Positions 42,804 to 52,100 of a stretch of DNA of 64,000 nucleotides are shown here, piece after piece. Numbering within the stretch: the stretch's first letter is position 1; every line of letters begins with the position of its first letter. Source of the stretch: Streptomyces klenkii (GTDB taxonomy: Bacteria; Actinomycetota; Actinomycetes; Streptomycetales; Streptomycetaceae); contig NZ_RBAM01000016.1 in NCBI RefSeq assembly GCF_003626645.1, positions 48,629 through 112,628 on the forward strand, read 5' to 3'. The position numbers and the translations under genes were made by a program. The notes below the pieces were generated by a model. It was given only the letters and a program-made list of their open reading frames with translations. It did no database searches and had not been told where the DNA came from.

Positions 42804-43073
42804 ATGACCGACGTACTGGACGCCGTCACTCAGGCCATCATCAACATCCGGCCGGACCTGGCCGAATCCCGGGCGGAAATCACCCGCGACTCGGCCATAT
42901 TCTACGCCGCTGACCCCGGCCGGCCGATGCTGGGACTCGACTCCATGGAGGCGCTCGAACTGATCGCCGTCCTGGAAGAGGAATTCGGGATTCAACTGGG
43001 GGACACCAGCATCAGAATCGTCGACCTCCGCACGGTCGGAGATGTGGTCGACGCGATGTCGGCGGCGTTGTGA
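42804..43073 (+). CDS. Acyl carrier protein
   Basis: An 89-residue free-standing ACP with phosphopantetheine attachment Ser47 in MLGLDSMEALEL. AAAGGAA precedes the ATG. It overlaps the ketosynthase gene by 4 bp (GTGA). It is more divergent than a primary fatty-acid ACP, which fits a dedicated secondary-metabolism role with the adjacent ketosynthase and acyltransferases. Confidence 0.93.
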   Translation: MTDVLDAVTQAIINIRPDLAESRAEITRDSAIFYAADPGRPMLGLDSMEALELIAVLEEEFGIQLGDTSIRIVDLRTVGDVVDAMSAAL

Positions 43074-44305
43074 CGTCCGGAGCGCCGGCGCGCGACCGCG
43101 TCCTCGTGACCGGCATCGGCATCGAGTCGTGCGCGGGCGGCACACCGCAGGAGCTGTGGGACGCCCTGTCCGCAGGGCGCCCCGCGATCTCGGCGCTGGA
43201 ACTGGAGCAGCCGCTGCCGTGCCAGGTGGGGGGCGTGGTCCGGGGGTTCGACCCCCGGGAGCACATGTCCGTCCAGCAGACCCGCCGCACCTCGCGCTTC
43301 CAGCAGCTGTTCTTCGCCGCGGCGATGAAGGCACGGGCGGACGCGGAGCTGCGCACGGCGCCGGGGGCGGTGTACGCCGGCACCGGCGGCGGCGGGCTCG
43401 ACGAAACGGCGCGACTCGTCACCACGCTGCGCCGGAGCGGGTGGCAGCAGATGAACCGGCTCGGCCTGCTCCGCCTGCTGCCCAACCAGGCCGCCGGGCT
43501 CGTCGCCCAGGAACTGGACGTCACCGGACCGGTCATCACCCTCTCGACCGCCTGCGCGGCCTCGACGGACGCCATCGGGGCCGGGATGCGCGCGGTGCGC
43601 GACGGCACGGCCGACGTGGTCCTCGTCGGCGGCGTGGAGAGCTGGCTGGACGTGCCGGCCCTGGCGTCCTTCGCCTTGGTGGACGCGCTCTCCCGGCGGC
43701 CGGCGGCGGAGGCGGCGGCCGCGTCCCGGCCGTTCGACCGCGACCGCGACGGCATGGTGCCGGCCGAAGGCGCCGCCGTGCTCGTGCTGGAGTCCGAGCG
43801 GTCCGCGCTGCGCCGCGGCGCGGAAGTGTACGGCGAGGTGCTCGGCGCCGCGTCCGGCTGCGACGCCCACCACCCCCTGGCTCCCCGGGCGGACGGCGCG
43901 ATAGCGGCCAGGACGATCCGCATGGCCTGCGCCGACGCCGGCCTCGGCACCGACGCCGTCGACCTGGTCAGCGCGCACGGCACCTCGACACCGCTGAACG
44001 ACCGGGCCGAAACCGCGGCCGTCAAGCTCGCGTTCGGCTCCCATGCCCGGCACCTGGCGATCACGGCGCCCAAGTCGGTCATCGGCCACGCCTGCGGCGC
44101 GAGCGGAGTGCTGGAGAGCGTCGGCGCGCTGCTCGCCATCCGCGAGAAGTACGTGCCGCCCACCGCGAACCTGGACAACCCCGACCCCGACTGCGACTTG
44201 GACTACACGCCGCTCGTGGGCCGGCCCGCCGCGATCAACGTCTGCGTCAAGCAGAACTTCGGCTTCGGCGGCCACAACTCGGCGGTGGTGTTCGGCGCCG
44301 CGTGA
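43070..44305 (+). CDS. FabF-type beta-ketoacyl-ACP synthase
   Basis: A 411-residue decarboxylating KAS II-like condensing enzyme. The triad is Cys162 (LSTACAAS), His303 (SAHGTSTPLND) and His340 (KSVIGHACGASG). There is no linked AT, KR or chain-length-factor partner, so it would borrow malonyl-ACP from primary metabolism or use the adjacent ACP. The GTG start overlaps the ACP stop. A 15-bp hairpin overlaps its last codons. Whether it extends a chain once or repeatedly cannot be told. Confidence 0.92.
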   Translation: MTSGAPARDRVLVTGIGIESCAGGTPQELWDALSAGRPAISALELEQPLPCQVGGVVRGFDPREHMSVQQTRRTSRFQQLFFAAAMKARADAELRTAPGAVYAGTGGGGLDETARLVTTLRRSGWQQMNRLGLLRLLPNQAAGLVAQELDVTGPVITLSTACAASTDAIGAGMRAVRDGTADVVLVGGVESWLDVPALASFALVDALSRRPAAEAAAASRPFDRDRDGMVPAEGAAVLVLESERSALRRGAEVYGEVLGAASGCDAHHPLAPRADGAIAARTIRMACADAGLGTDAVDLVSAHGTSTPLNDRAETAAVKLAFGSHARHLAITAPKSVIGHACGASGVLESVGALLAIREKYVPPTANLDNPDPDCDLDYTPLVGRPAAINVCVKQNFGFGGHNSAVVFGAA

Positions 44306-44328
44306 GCGGCCGGGGCGCCGAACACCAC
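44285..44328. terminator. 15-bp hairpin overlapping the KS stop
   Basis: GTGGTGTTCGGCGCC pairs with GGCGCCGAACACCAC. The left arm is the last coding sequence of the ketosynthase gene; the right arm ends 2 bp before the convergent NACHT gene stop. It can serve as a shared terminator. Confidence 0.65.
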
Positions 44329-44330
44329 GG

Positions 44331-46757
44331 TCATCGCGCGGGCGCCGCTCCGCCGGGCCCGGCCGGCTGCCGGCCGCGGGCCCTGGACGCCCGGTAGGTA
44401 CGGGCGAGGTGGGCTTGCAGGCGGGCGTGGCGGAACTGGTAGACCGCGCCGGCCTGGCGGAGCACGCCCCGCTGGTAGGCGTCCTGGAGGAAGGCGGCGA
44501 CATTCCAGGGCAGCCGCCCGGTCAGCGGCAGCCAGATCCGGGCGAAGACCGCCCACTGGCCCCAGGCGCTCAGGCTGAATCCGTAACCGAGGCCGCCGCC
44601 GATCCCGCTGATGAGGCCGAGCTTGATCGAGGACGGAACGTTCCATACGAGCGGCCCCAGGAACGGCGACAGGGGCCGGACCATCGCCCCGGCCGCGTAG
44701 CCGACCAGGAGACCGAAGAGGGGTGACCAGACGATGAACTGGGCGGTGATCGTCCTGCGGTTCGTGCGCAGCAGGCCGGCAGGACTGACGGCGGACCGGA
44801 TGTCGAGAGGGGTTTCGAGAAGGGCCACGAGCCCGAAGACAGGGCCGGCTGCCAGCGCGAACACGATCCCGAAGAACGCGCCGTTGGCGAGACTGACGCG
44901 CAGGGTGGCGGCGAGGCCGACGAGGTGGAGGACGGCGACGATCCCTGCCTGCAGGAAGCCGTAGCCGAAGCCGAGGAAGAGCCCGAGCAGCAGCCCGATC
45001 AGGCAGCGGGCGGCGGTTCCCCGCCAGGCCGTCCCCCTCGCCCCGTCGAAGATCTTCATGCCCATGTTGGACGGCTGCACCGCCACGTCCTTGGCCGCGA
45101 CCATGAACCAGTACACGATCCCGAACATGACCCCGGAGACGGCCGCCACCACCAGCCCCTCCGCGAGCAGGAATCCGAGGGAGTCGAAGAAGGCGCCGAC
45201 GACGACGTGGACGAGCCCCATGCTCAGGAAGATCATCAGCGCGGTCACCAGCGTGCGGGTGAACCGGGGCAGTCCCGAACCGAACCGCCACCACTCCAGG
45301 TCGGGGGTGTCGAGCCGGGTCAGGTGGTGGGCGAGGTAGCCGAGCCAGTACTGGGCGCGTTCCGGGTCGAAGCCGCGGCGCGAACCGCCGGCCGGGCGGT
45401 GCCCCGGCCGGTGCCGGTAGGCGGAGGCGGTGAATTTGTCGAGGAGGTGGTCCTCCAGCTCCTCGGGGCCGGCGAACCGCCGGGTGTCCAGAAGTGCGGC
45501 CGGGTCGCGGCCGGGGGTGTCGCTGTAGACGGCCCGGGCGAGCGTGACCATCAGCGGGGTGGAGAGCACCGCGGCGAGGCCGGCACCGGCCCGGCTGCGC
45601 GGCTGCCCGCTCAGCTCCTTCAGCACGGGGTCCCAGGCGGTGGTCATCGGGTCCCCGCCGCGTGCCTTGCGCGTGGCGCGCGGCAGGTAGTCGGCCAGGT
45701 CGCTCAGGGTGAGGTCGGCCAGCTCCACCGCGGCGGCGGACGTGAGCACGTCGGTCTCCGCCACCGCGGCGGCGTACTCCGCCGGGCGGCTCGTCAGCAG
45801 CAGGGGAAGCGTGGTGGCGTTGAGCGCCTCCAGCGCGGGCCGGTGCAGTCCGCCGGCGATCTCGTCGAAGCCGTCCAGCACGGGGAGCACCCGGCCGGTC
45901 TCGACCAGTGCGGCGGCCAGGCTCAGCCCGCCGGGCGCCGGAGCGGCAAGACCGGGATGGTCGCGGGTCAGTTGCACGGTCAGCCAGTCCCGGAACGTGA
46001 TGGCGGTGGGATCCCATCCGCCGATGCTGAAGATCACCGGCACGGCCTCGGTGCGGGCCCTCGACGTCAGGTAGTCCAGGACGAACCGCATGGTGAGGAT
46101 CGTCTTCCCGGAACCGGGACGGCCCAGCACCACCAGCCGCCCGGACGGGACCCGCCGGTACACGCCCACGATCGCGTCGAGCTGCCCGCTGAGGTCCAGC
46201 GGGCCGTGCTCGCCGCCGGCGGGCAGACGGCGGATGTTGGCCCAGTGGTCGGTCAGTTCTTCGGGAACCGGCTGCCAGCGCACCGGCAGCGGATAGGGAT
46301 CGTGCACCTGCCGCTGCTCCTCCTCGCGCTGCCAGCGGGCGGCCACCGCGTGGGCGAGTTGCTCGGCGACGTCGGCCAGGGTCTCGCGCAGGGCCGAAGC
46401 CGGCTGCCCGGTGGCCGGTCCGGCGGGGCTGGCCGAGCGGCCGGTCTCGACCAGGCCGCCGGGACCGACCGGGCCGTCGCGGACGGCTGTCTCGTCGCGG
46501 GCGGCCGAGTCGTCGGGCCGGGCCCCGTCCCCGGTCCGGCGGACGGCGGCCGCCAGCAGCTCCTCGCGCTCCACAGGCCCCAGCCCGAGGGCATCGGCCA
46601 GCAGCCGCACCGTGGTCACCCTGGGGTCGGCGCGCTCTCCGGTCTCCAGCCCGCGGATGGTGCGCACGCCCACCCGGGCACGCTCCGCCAGGGTCTCCTG
46701 AGTCATTCCCGCGTCGTGCCGCAACCGCCGTAACAGCGTGCTGAACTCACTGGCCAC
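44331..46757 (-). CDS. XRE-HTH / NACHT NTPase / multi-helix membrane protein
   Basis: An 808-residue STAND protein. XRE-type HTH is at about 8-62 (MTQETLAERARVGVRTIRGLE). The NACHT NTPase is at about 205-400, with Walker A GRPGSGKT (212-219) and Walker B LPVLDGFDE (291-299). A C-terminal half with about eight hydrophobic helices is at 500-740. Codon 9 is TTA (46731-46733), implying bldA dependence. Such proteins are common but poorly understood in Streptomyces. The HTH suggests regulation of the divergent SARP gene, while NACHT-membrane layouts also occur in phage defence. Confidence 0.88.
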   Translation of the reverse strand: MASEFSTLLRRLRHDAGMTQETLAERARVGVRTIRGLETGERADPRVTTVRLLADALGLGPVEREELLAAAVRRTGDGARPDDSAARDETAVRDGPVGPGGLVETGRSASPAGPATGQPASALRETLADVAEQLAHAVAARWQREEEQRQVHDPYPLPVRWQPVPEELTDHWANIRRLPAGGEHGPLDLSGQLDAIVGVYRRVPSGRLVVLGRPGSGKTILTMRFVLDYLTSRARTEAVPVIFSIGGWDPTAITFRDWLTVQLTRDHPGLAAPAPGGLSLAAALVETGRVLPVLDGFDEIAGGLHRPALEALNATTLPLLLTSRPAEYAAAVAETDVLTSAAAVELADLTLSDLADYLPRATRKARGGDPMTTAWDPVLKELSGQPRSRAGAGLAAVLSTPLMVTLARAVYSDTPGRDPAALLDTRRFAGPEELEDHLLDKFTASAYRHRPGHRPAGGSRRGFDPERAQYWLGYLAHHLTRLDTPDLEWWRFGSGLPRFTRTLVTALMIFLSMGLVHVVVGAFFDSLGFLLAEGLVVAAVSGVMFGIVYWFMVAAKDVAVQPSNMGMKIFDGARGTAWRGTAARCLIGLLLGLFLGFGYGFLQAGIVAVLHLVGLAATLRVSLANGAFFGIVFALAAGPVFGLVALLETPLDIRSAVSPAGLLRTNRRTITAQFIVWSPLFGLLVGYAAGAMVRPLSPFLGPLVWNVPSSIKLGLISGIGGGLGYGFSLSAWGQWAVFARIWLPLTGRLPWNVAAFLQDAYQRGVLRQAGAVYQFRHARLQAHLARTYRASRARGRQPAGPGGAAPAR

Positions 46758-46816
46758 AGGTCACGGCCTCCCCTTCGGATGTGGTGTTTCCCCAGCTGAG
46801 GGACTCTAGCGCGGCC

Positions 46817-46836
46817 ACCGGCCGCATACGGCCGGT
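46817..46836. promoter_or_regulatory. Inverted repeat between NACHT and SARP genes
   Basis: ACCGGCCG, CATA, CGGCCGGT: perfect 8-bp arms in the 163-bp divergent gap. It is a candidate operator for the XRE domain of the NACHT protein or for the SARP itself, or a small hairpin. Confidence 0.4.
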
Positions 46837-46920
46837 CTTTTGGCCTGTCTGTTGTCCGGCGCCGGGGCCAGCGTCGGCGGCGTCCGCCAGACCCACCAGA
46901 CAGGAGAACGGGGAGTCACG

Positions 46921-47991
46921 ATGCCGACGACAGGAGCCACCATCCAGCCGCCCGCCACCCCGCTCGGACACCAGGAGTGCCGGGTGCTCCAAGCGGTCGG
47001 CTGCGGTCTGAGAGACGACGAGATCGCCGCCTGCCTCGGCATCCCCGAGGACGCCGTGGCCGGGCACCTCGCGCGGATCCTCGCCAGGCTCGGGCTGCGC
47101 GACCGGGCCGCCGCCATCGTCCACGCCTTCGACTGCGGCGTGGTCACCCCCGGCCGCGGCCCCCGCGGTCAGGTGACGAGCCCGGTGCCGCCCCCCGCCG
47201 CCCGCCGCGTGTCCGGACCGCGCTTACAGATCTCGATGCTCGGACCGCTGCGGGCATGGCGCGACGGACGCCCCCTGGACCTGGGGCACCTGCGCCGGCA
47301 AGCCGTCCTGACAACGCTGGCCCTGTGCCCGGGCCGGACGGTCAGCCAGCAGGAACTCCTCGACAGCGTCTGGGGGGAGGAGCCGCCGAACACGAACGTG
47401 ATACCGGTGTACATCTACCGGCTGCGCAAGATCCTGCACGCGGAAGGCAGCCCGGACCCGGCGATCGAGAGCGACCGGCACGGCTACCGGCTGCTCCCCG
47501 GCGCGGTCACCGTGGACGTGGCGCGCATGGAGGAACTGGCCGGCGCGGCCGGCGCCGCCGAGCGGGCGGGCGACCTGGCCGAGGCGGTCCGGATCTGCTC
47601 CCAGGCACTGGACCTGTTCCGCGGCGAGCCCCTGGCCGGTCTGCCCGGGCCGCTCGCCGAGCTGGAGCGGCTGCGGCTCACCGAGCGCAGGGTCGTCCTC
47701 GTGCAGCGGAAGCTGGACTGGCAGATGCGGCTGGGCCGGCACGCCGAACCGATCGCCGAGCTGTCGGCCTTGACCGCGGCGCAGCCCCTGAACGAACCGG
47801 CCGCCGCGATGCTGATGCGCGCGCTCTACCTCAGCGGCCGGCAGGCCGACGCCCTGACCGTGTTCGACCGCACCCGCCGCCGGCTGGCCGAAGAACTGGG
47901 AGTCGACCCGGGCCCGGTGCTGCGGCGGACGCATCAGATGATCCTGCGCGGGGACGACGCCCGCCTCGGCCGCGCCGGAACCGCGCAGTGA
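46921..47991 (+). CDS. LuxR-HTH/SARP fusion transcriptional activator
   Basis: A 356-residue regulator. Residues about 13-70 form a GerE/LuxR-like HTH (LGHQECRVLQAVGCGLRDDEIAACLGIPEDAVAGHLARILARL). Residues about 102-185 are the SARP winged helix (LQISMLGPLRAWRDGRPLDLG onward), and 190-335 the BTAD domain. Typical small SARPs have only the last two. GGGGAG precedes the ATG. Codon 102 is TTA (47224-47226), at the junction into the SARP part, so the activator half should be bldA-dependent. The following gene overlaps by GTGA. It is the probable pathway activator of the 36-44 kb cluster. Confidence 0.9.
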   Translation: MPTTGATIQPPATPLGHQECRVLQAVGCGLRDDEIAACLGIPEDAVAGHLARILARLGLRDRAAAIVHAFDCGVVTPGRGPRGQVTSPVPPPAARRVSGPRLQISMLGPLRAWRDGRPLDLGHLRRQAVLTTLALCPGRTVSQQELLDSVWGEEPPNTNVIPVYIYRLRKILHAEGSPDPAIESDRHGYRLLPGAVTVDVARMEELAGAAGAAERAGDLAEAVRICSQALDLFRGEPLAGLPGPLAELERLRLTERRVVLVQRKLDWQMRLGRHAEPIAELSALTAAQPLNEPAAAMLMRALYLSGRQADALTVFDRTRRRLAEELGVDPGPVLRRTHQMILRGDDARLGRAGTAQ

Positions 47992-48698
47992 CCGGACCGG
48001 CACAGCACCCGCACAACGAGGAGCTCCTGCTGGCGAGGATCTCAGCGGCGGCCGGCCGCGAGCACCTCGGCAAGCGGCTCGCCACCTACGCGGGCGCCGC
48101 GCACACGGCACCCGCGAAGTCTCCCGGGGCCCGGGGGATCCGCAGTCTGCTGAGCTTCCTCCGGTCCGGCGGGCCTTCCGCGGCGCACGTACGCGATGAC
48201 GCGCGACTGGACCTGTACGCGTACGGAATGACAGTCGCGGTCAAGGGGCGGATCCACGTCGTCCGCTACGACACCACCTCCGTGTTCCGGACGAGCACCA
48301 CGGACGACCCGGCCCGTGCCGGCACCACCTGCACGCTCACCGGTGCCGACGGGGAGCGGGTCGTGCTGCGCGGCGGGCCGGAGCACGGCGGCGCGGCGGA
48401 ATGGTGGTCCGAGATCGAGCGGGGCGTCACCCGCGCCCAACTGCCCCGGGCCCTGGCTGCGCTCGACAAGGGCGAGCGCCTGGCCTTCGGCGACATCTGG
48501 CTCACCAGGGAGAAGGCCGGGTGCGGAGAAAAGTGGGCGCCGTGGCCGCAGGTCCGGCACAGGCGGACCCGGGAGGGGGCCGTCGAACTCGGCATCGGCG
48601 GGACGTGGCACGGGCCGGGCTCCGGGGCGTCCGGGATCCCGAACGCCTTCGTCCTCCGCGCGCTCGTCGAGCGCCTCGGTCCGGACGGCGCGCGCTGA
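47988..48698 (+). CDS. Hypothetical protein (DUF6585-like pattern)
   Basis: A 236-residue soluble protein with no signal peptide or transmembrane segment. The motif RLDLYAYGMTVAVKGRIHVVRYDTTSVFR and the later GERLAFGDIWLTREKAG resemble small Streptomyces DUF6585-type proteins that have a PH-like beta fold; I am not certain. Its GTG start lies in the SARP stop, so it is co-translated with the regulator and may modulate it or report a signal. Confidence 0.72.
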   Translation: MTGPAQHPHNEELLLARISAAAGREHLGKRLATYAGAAHTAPAKSPGARGIRSLLSFLRSGGPSAAHVRDDARLDLYAYGMTVAVKGRIHVVRYDTTSVFRTSTTDDPARAGTTCTLTGADGERVVLRGGPEHGGAAEWWSEIERGVTRAQLPRALAALDKGERLAFGDIWLTREKAGCGEKWAPWPQVRHRRTREGAVELGIGGTWHGPGSGASGIPNAFVLRALVERLGPDGAR

Positions 48699-48753
48699 CC
48701 TTCGGCGGCCCGGGGCGGGCCAGGCCGTGCCGTTTGCCGACACAACATCAGAA

Positions 48754-48784
48754 AGGCCGCCCCCGCATCATGCGAGAACGGCCT
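48754..48784 (-). terminator. Terminator of tRNA-Pro
   Basis: On the minus strand AGGCCG pairs with CGGCCT, enclosing a CGCAT/ATGCG inner stem, followed by TTTC. It is directly downstream of the tRNA gene. Confidence 0.55.
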
Positions 48785-48802
48785 CCGACCTGCGAAAATC
48801 GC

Positions 48803-48879
<77 letters not shown>

Positions 48880-49128
48880 GTGCTTGTCCGGCCCGGGCTC
48901 TCGCCCTTGCCGACCGCGCACGAGAACAATACCGCACTTCAGAGGGTGATCGCGCACGCCTTTCAACGGGACGATCATCCCTGAATGTCTCGTTTGGGTC
49001 ACTTATTCGATATATACCGACCCTCTCCTCTCTCACGCGGTATTGACCGCCCTCCCGGCCCCCGTGGGACCATCGGGCCTTCGGACGTCGCTCGCGACGC
49101 GCGCAACTCCCCCGCCCCAGGAGGACAG

Positions 49129-52100
49129 TTGGCAACCTCGGACGCCCCGGAGACTCCCTCTTCCGCCCTCTCCCGGCGCAGGTTCCTGCAAGCCGCGGCC
49201 GGTACCGCGGCGGCGGCCGGGGTCGTGGGGGCGCTGCCCGGGGCCGTGGCCGCGGCGGCTTCCGCGCCTTCCGGGGCGCTGTCGTTCACGGCCGCCACCA
49301 ACGGGGCGGCCAGCCTCGCGCCCGCCGGGGACCGGCTGGTCGCCGAGGTGCAGAACGTGCTGTGGTCCGTGCCCCGCAAGGGCGGGGAGGCCGTGGCGAT
49401 CACCCCGGCCGATCTCGAGCCGACCCGGCCCGTGCACTCGCCCGACGGCCGGCAGCTCGCCGTCTGCGCGTACCGGGGCGGCGGCTTCCACATCTGGACG
49501 CTGCGGCCCGACGGCAGCGGGCTGCGGCAGGTCACGGACGGGCCGTGGGACGACCGCGGGCCCGCCTGGTCGCCCGACGGCACACGGATCGCCTTCGCCT
49601 CCGAGCGCGGCGGCGACCCCGTGGCCGGGAGCCCGTACCGGGTGTGGGTGGTGGACGTGCGGACGGGCGCGCTCACGCGGGTCACCGGGGTGAGCGGGCA
49701 GGAGGGGCCGCTCCAGGACGGCGCGTGGGAGGACTTCGACCCGGTGTGGTCGCCGGACGGCGCCCGGCTGCTGTTCGTCCGCGGGCGCCTCGCCGGGAGC
49801 GCGCTGGACGCCCGTACGGTCGCGTCCGTGCCCGCCGACGGGCACGGGCCGGTGCGGACCGAGCACACCGAGGCCGCGGCCGGGCAGATCATGACGCCGG
49901 CGGTCGCCCCGGACGGCCGCCTCGCCTATCTCCGCACGACGCCCGCCCCGGGGGCCGGCTGCACGCTCGTCGTGGACGGCGCGCCCGTGGCCGTCGACGG
50001 CGACGTCGAGCCCGTGCCGCCGCGCTGGACGGCCTCCGGCGAGCTGCTGCTGACCGTCAGCGGAGCGTTCCGGGTCCTCCGCCCGCAGGCGCCGCGCGAC
50101 GCCGAGGCCGTCCCCTTCGCCGGGCGGCTCACGGTTCCCCGGCCGCGCTACCGCACCAAGCGGTACGACTTCGACGCCGGCGGCGTGCACGCCGTGCGCT
50201 CGCTGCACTTCCCCGCCCTCTCGCCCGACGGCCGCCGCGTCGCGTTCGGCGCGCTCAACGCGCTGTGGGTCGCCGACGTGGCGGGCGGCCGCCCGCCGCG
50301 CCGGGTCGTCAAGGCCGACCCCGCCCGCTACCCCTTCGGGCCGGTCTGGAGCCCCGACGGGCGCTCCCTGGTGTACGCGGGCGACAGCGGCGGCCTGCTC
50401 GCCGCGCGCCGGCACGACCTCGCGTCCGGCGCGGACACCGTGCTGGCCGAGGGCGGCCGCGCGTACCCCGTCCTGTCACCCGACGGCAGGAGACTGGCCG
50501 CCCTCGACCTGGCCGGGAACCTCGTCGTGCGCGACCTCGCCGCCGACGAGGACCGGGTCCTGGCGGCCGCCCTGGGCGGCGGCGGGCTGCCGGGCCGGCC
50601 GAGCTGGTCGCCGGACGGCCGCTACGTCGCCCTGTGCGACCGCAACCGGCTGAACCAGCGGTTCCGCGAGGGCTACAACCTCATCCGCGTGATCGACACG
50701 GCCGGCGGCGCCGCCCGGCTGCACGCGCTCGCCCCGCACGTCTCGCTCAGCGACCGCTACGGCTCCGGGCCCGTCTGGTCGCCCGACGGGCGGCACATGG
50801 CGGTGATCGCCGAGTCCGCGCTGTGGCTGCTGCCCGTGCGGCCCGACGGCACCCCGGACGGCGAGCCCCGCCGGCTGACGGACGAGGCCGCCGAAGATCC
50901 CTCCTGGGCGGCGGACTCCCGCACGCTCCTCTACCTCTCCGCGGGCCGCCTGCGGCTGCTGGACGTCCACGGCGGCGGCGCCGCCCGCACCGTCCGCGTC
51001 CCCCTCGACTACCGGCGCCCGGTGCCCGCCGACACGGTCGTGCACGCCGGCCGCCTCTGGGACGGCACGGGCGACACGGTGCGCGAGGACGTCGACCTGG
51101 TGATCCGCGACGGCCGGATCGCCGCCGTCGAGCCGCACCGGGCGCGGCGTGCGGCCGCCCGCAGCGTCGACGCGTCGTCCGGCACGGTCGTCCCCGGGCT
51201 CTGGGACACCCACACCCACCCGTACCAGAACACCTACGGCGGCCGGCAGACCGCGCTCCAGCTGGCGTACGGGATCACCACCGCGGTCTCGTTCGGCGGC
51301 GGCGCCCACGAGCAGGCCCGCATCCGCGAGGCCGTGGCCGCGGGCGAGCTCGCCGGGCCGCGGCTGCTGGCCACCGGGGAGCTGCTCGACGGCGCGCGCG
51401 TCGCGTACAGCATGGGCCGCGCGCACCGCACCCGCGAGGGGCTGCGCCGGTCGCTCTCCCGCGCCGAGGCCCTCGACTGGGACTTCGTGAAGACCTACGT
51501 CCGCGCGCCCGGCTGGCTGATGGAGGAGGCGGCCCGCTTCGCGCACGACCGGCTCGGGGTCCGCTCCGGCAGCCACCTCCTGTCGCCCGGCGTCCAGCTC
51601 GGCCAGGACCTGACCACCCATCTCCAGGCCACACAGCGGCTGGAGTTCGGCCACGCGACGACCGCGTCGGGGCGCGCGTACCAGGACGTGGAGGAGATCT
51701 ACACCCGCGGGGGCTTCCACCTCGTCGCCACGATGTTCACGTCCGTGCCGCTGCTCGGCGAGGCGCCGGCGCTGGCCCGGGACCCGCGGGTGACGCGGAT
51801 GATGCCGCCGTGGGACGTGGAGGTCGTCCGCCGCACCGCGGCCGCGCCGCCGACCGCCGACCAGCTGGCGACCCTGGAGCGCGAGGCCGGCGTCTACCGC
51901 CGGGTGCTCGCGGGCGGCGGCCTCGTCGCGCTGGGGACCGACGCTCCCCTGGTGCCCGTGGGCCTCTCCCTGCACCTGGGGCTGCGCGCGCTCCACCGGT
52001 ACGGGCTGACCCCGGCACAGGCGCTGCGGACCGCGACGGTGCTGCCCGCACGGGTCTTCGGCGCGGACCGGGACCTGGGCACGCTGGAGCCCGGCAAGCT

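Noticed and set aside
44331..46757. Calling the NACHT protein a phage-defence system outright
   Set aside because: The layout is compatible, but there is no defence-island context. The HTH and the divergent SARP make regulation at least as likely.
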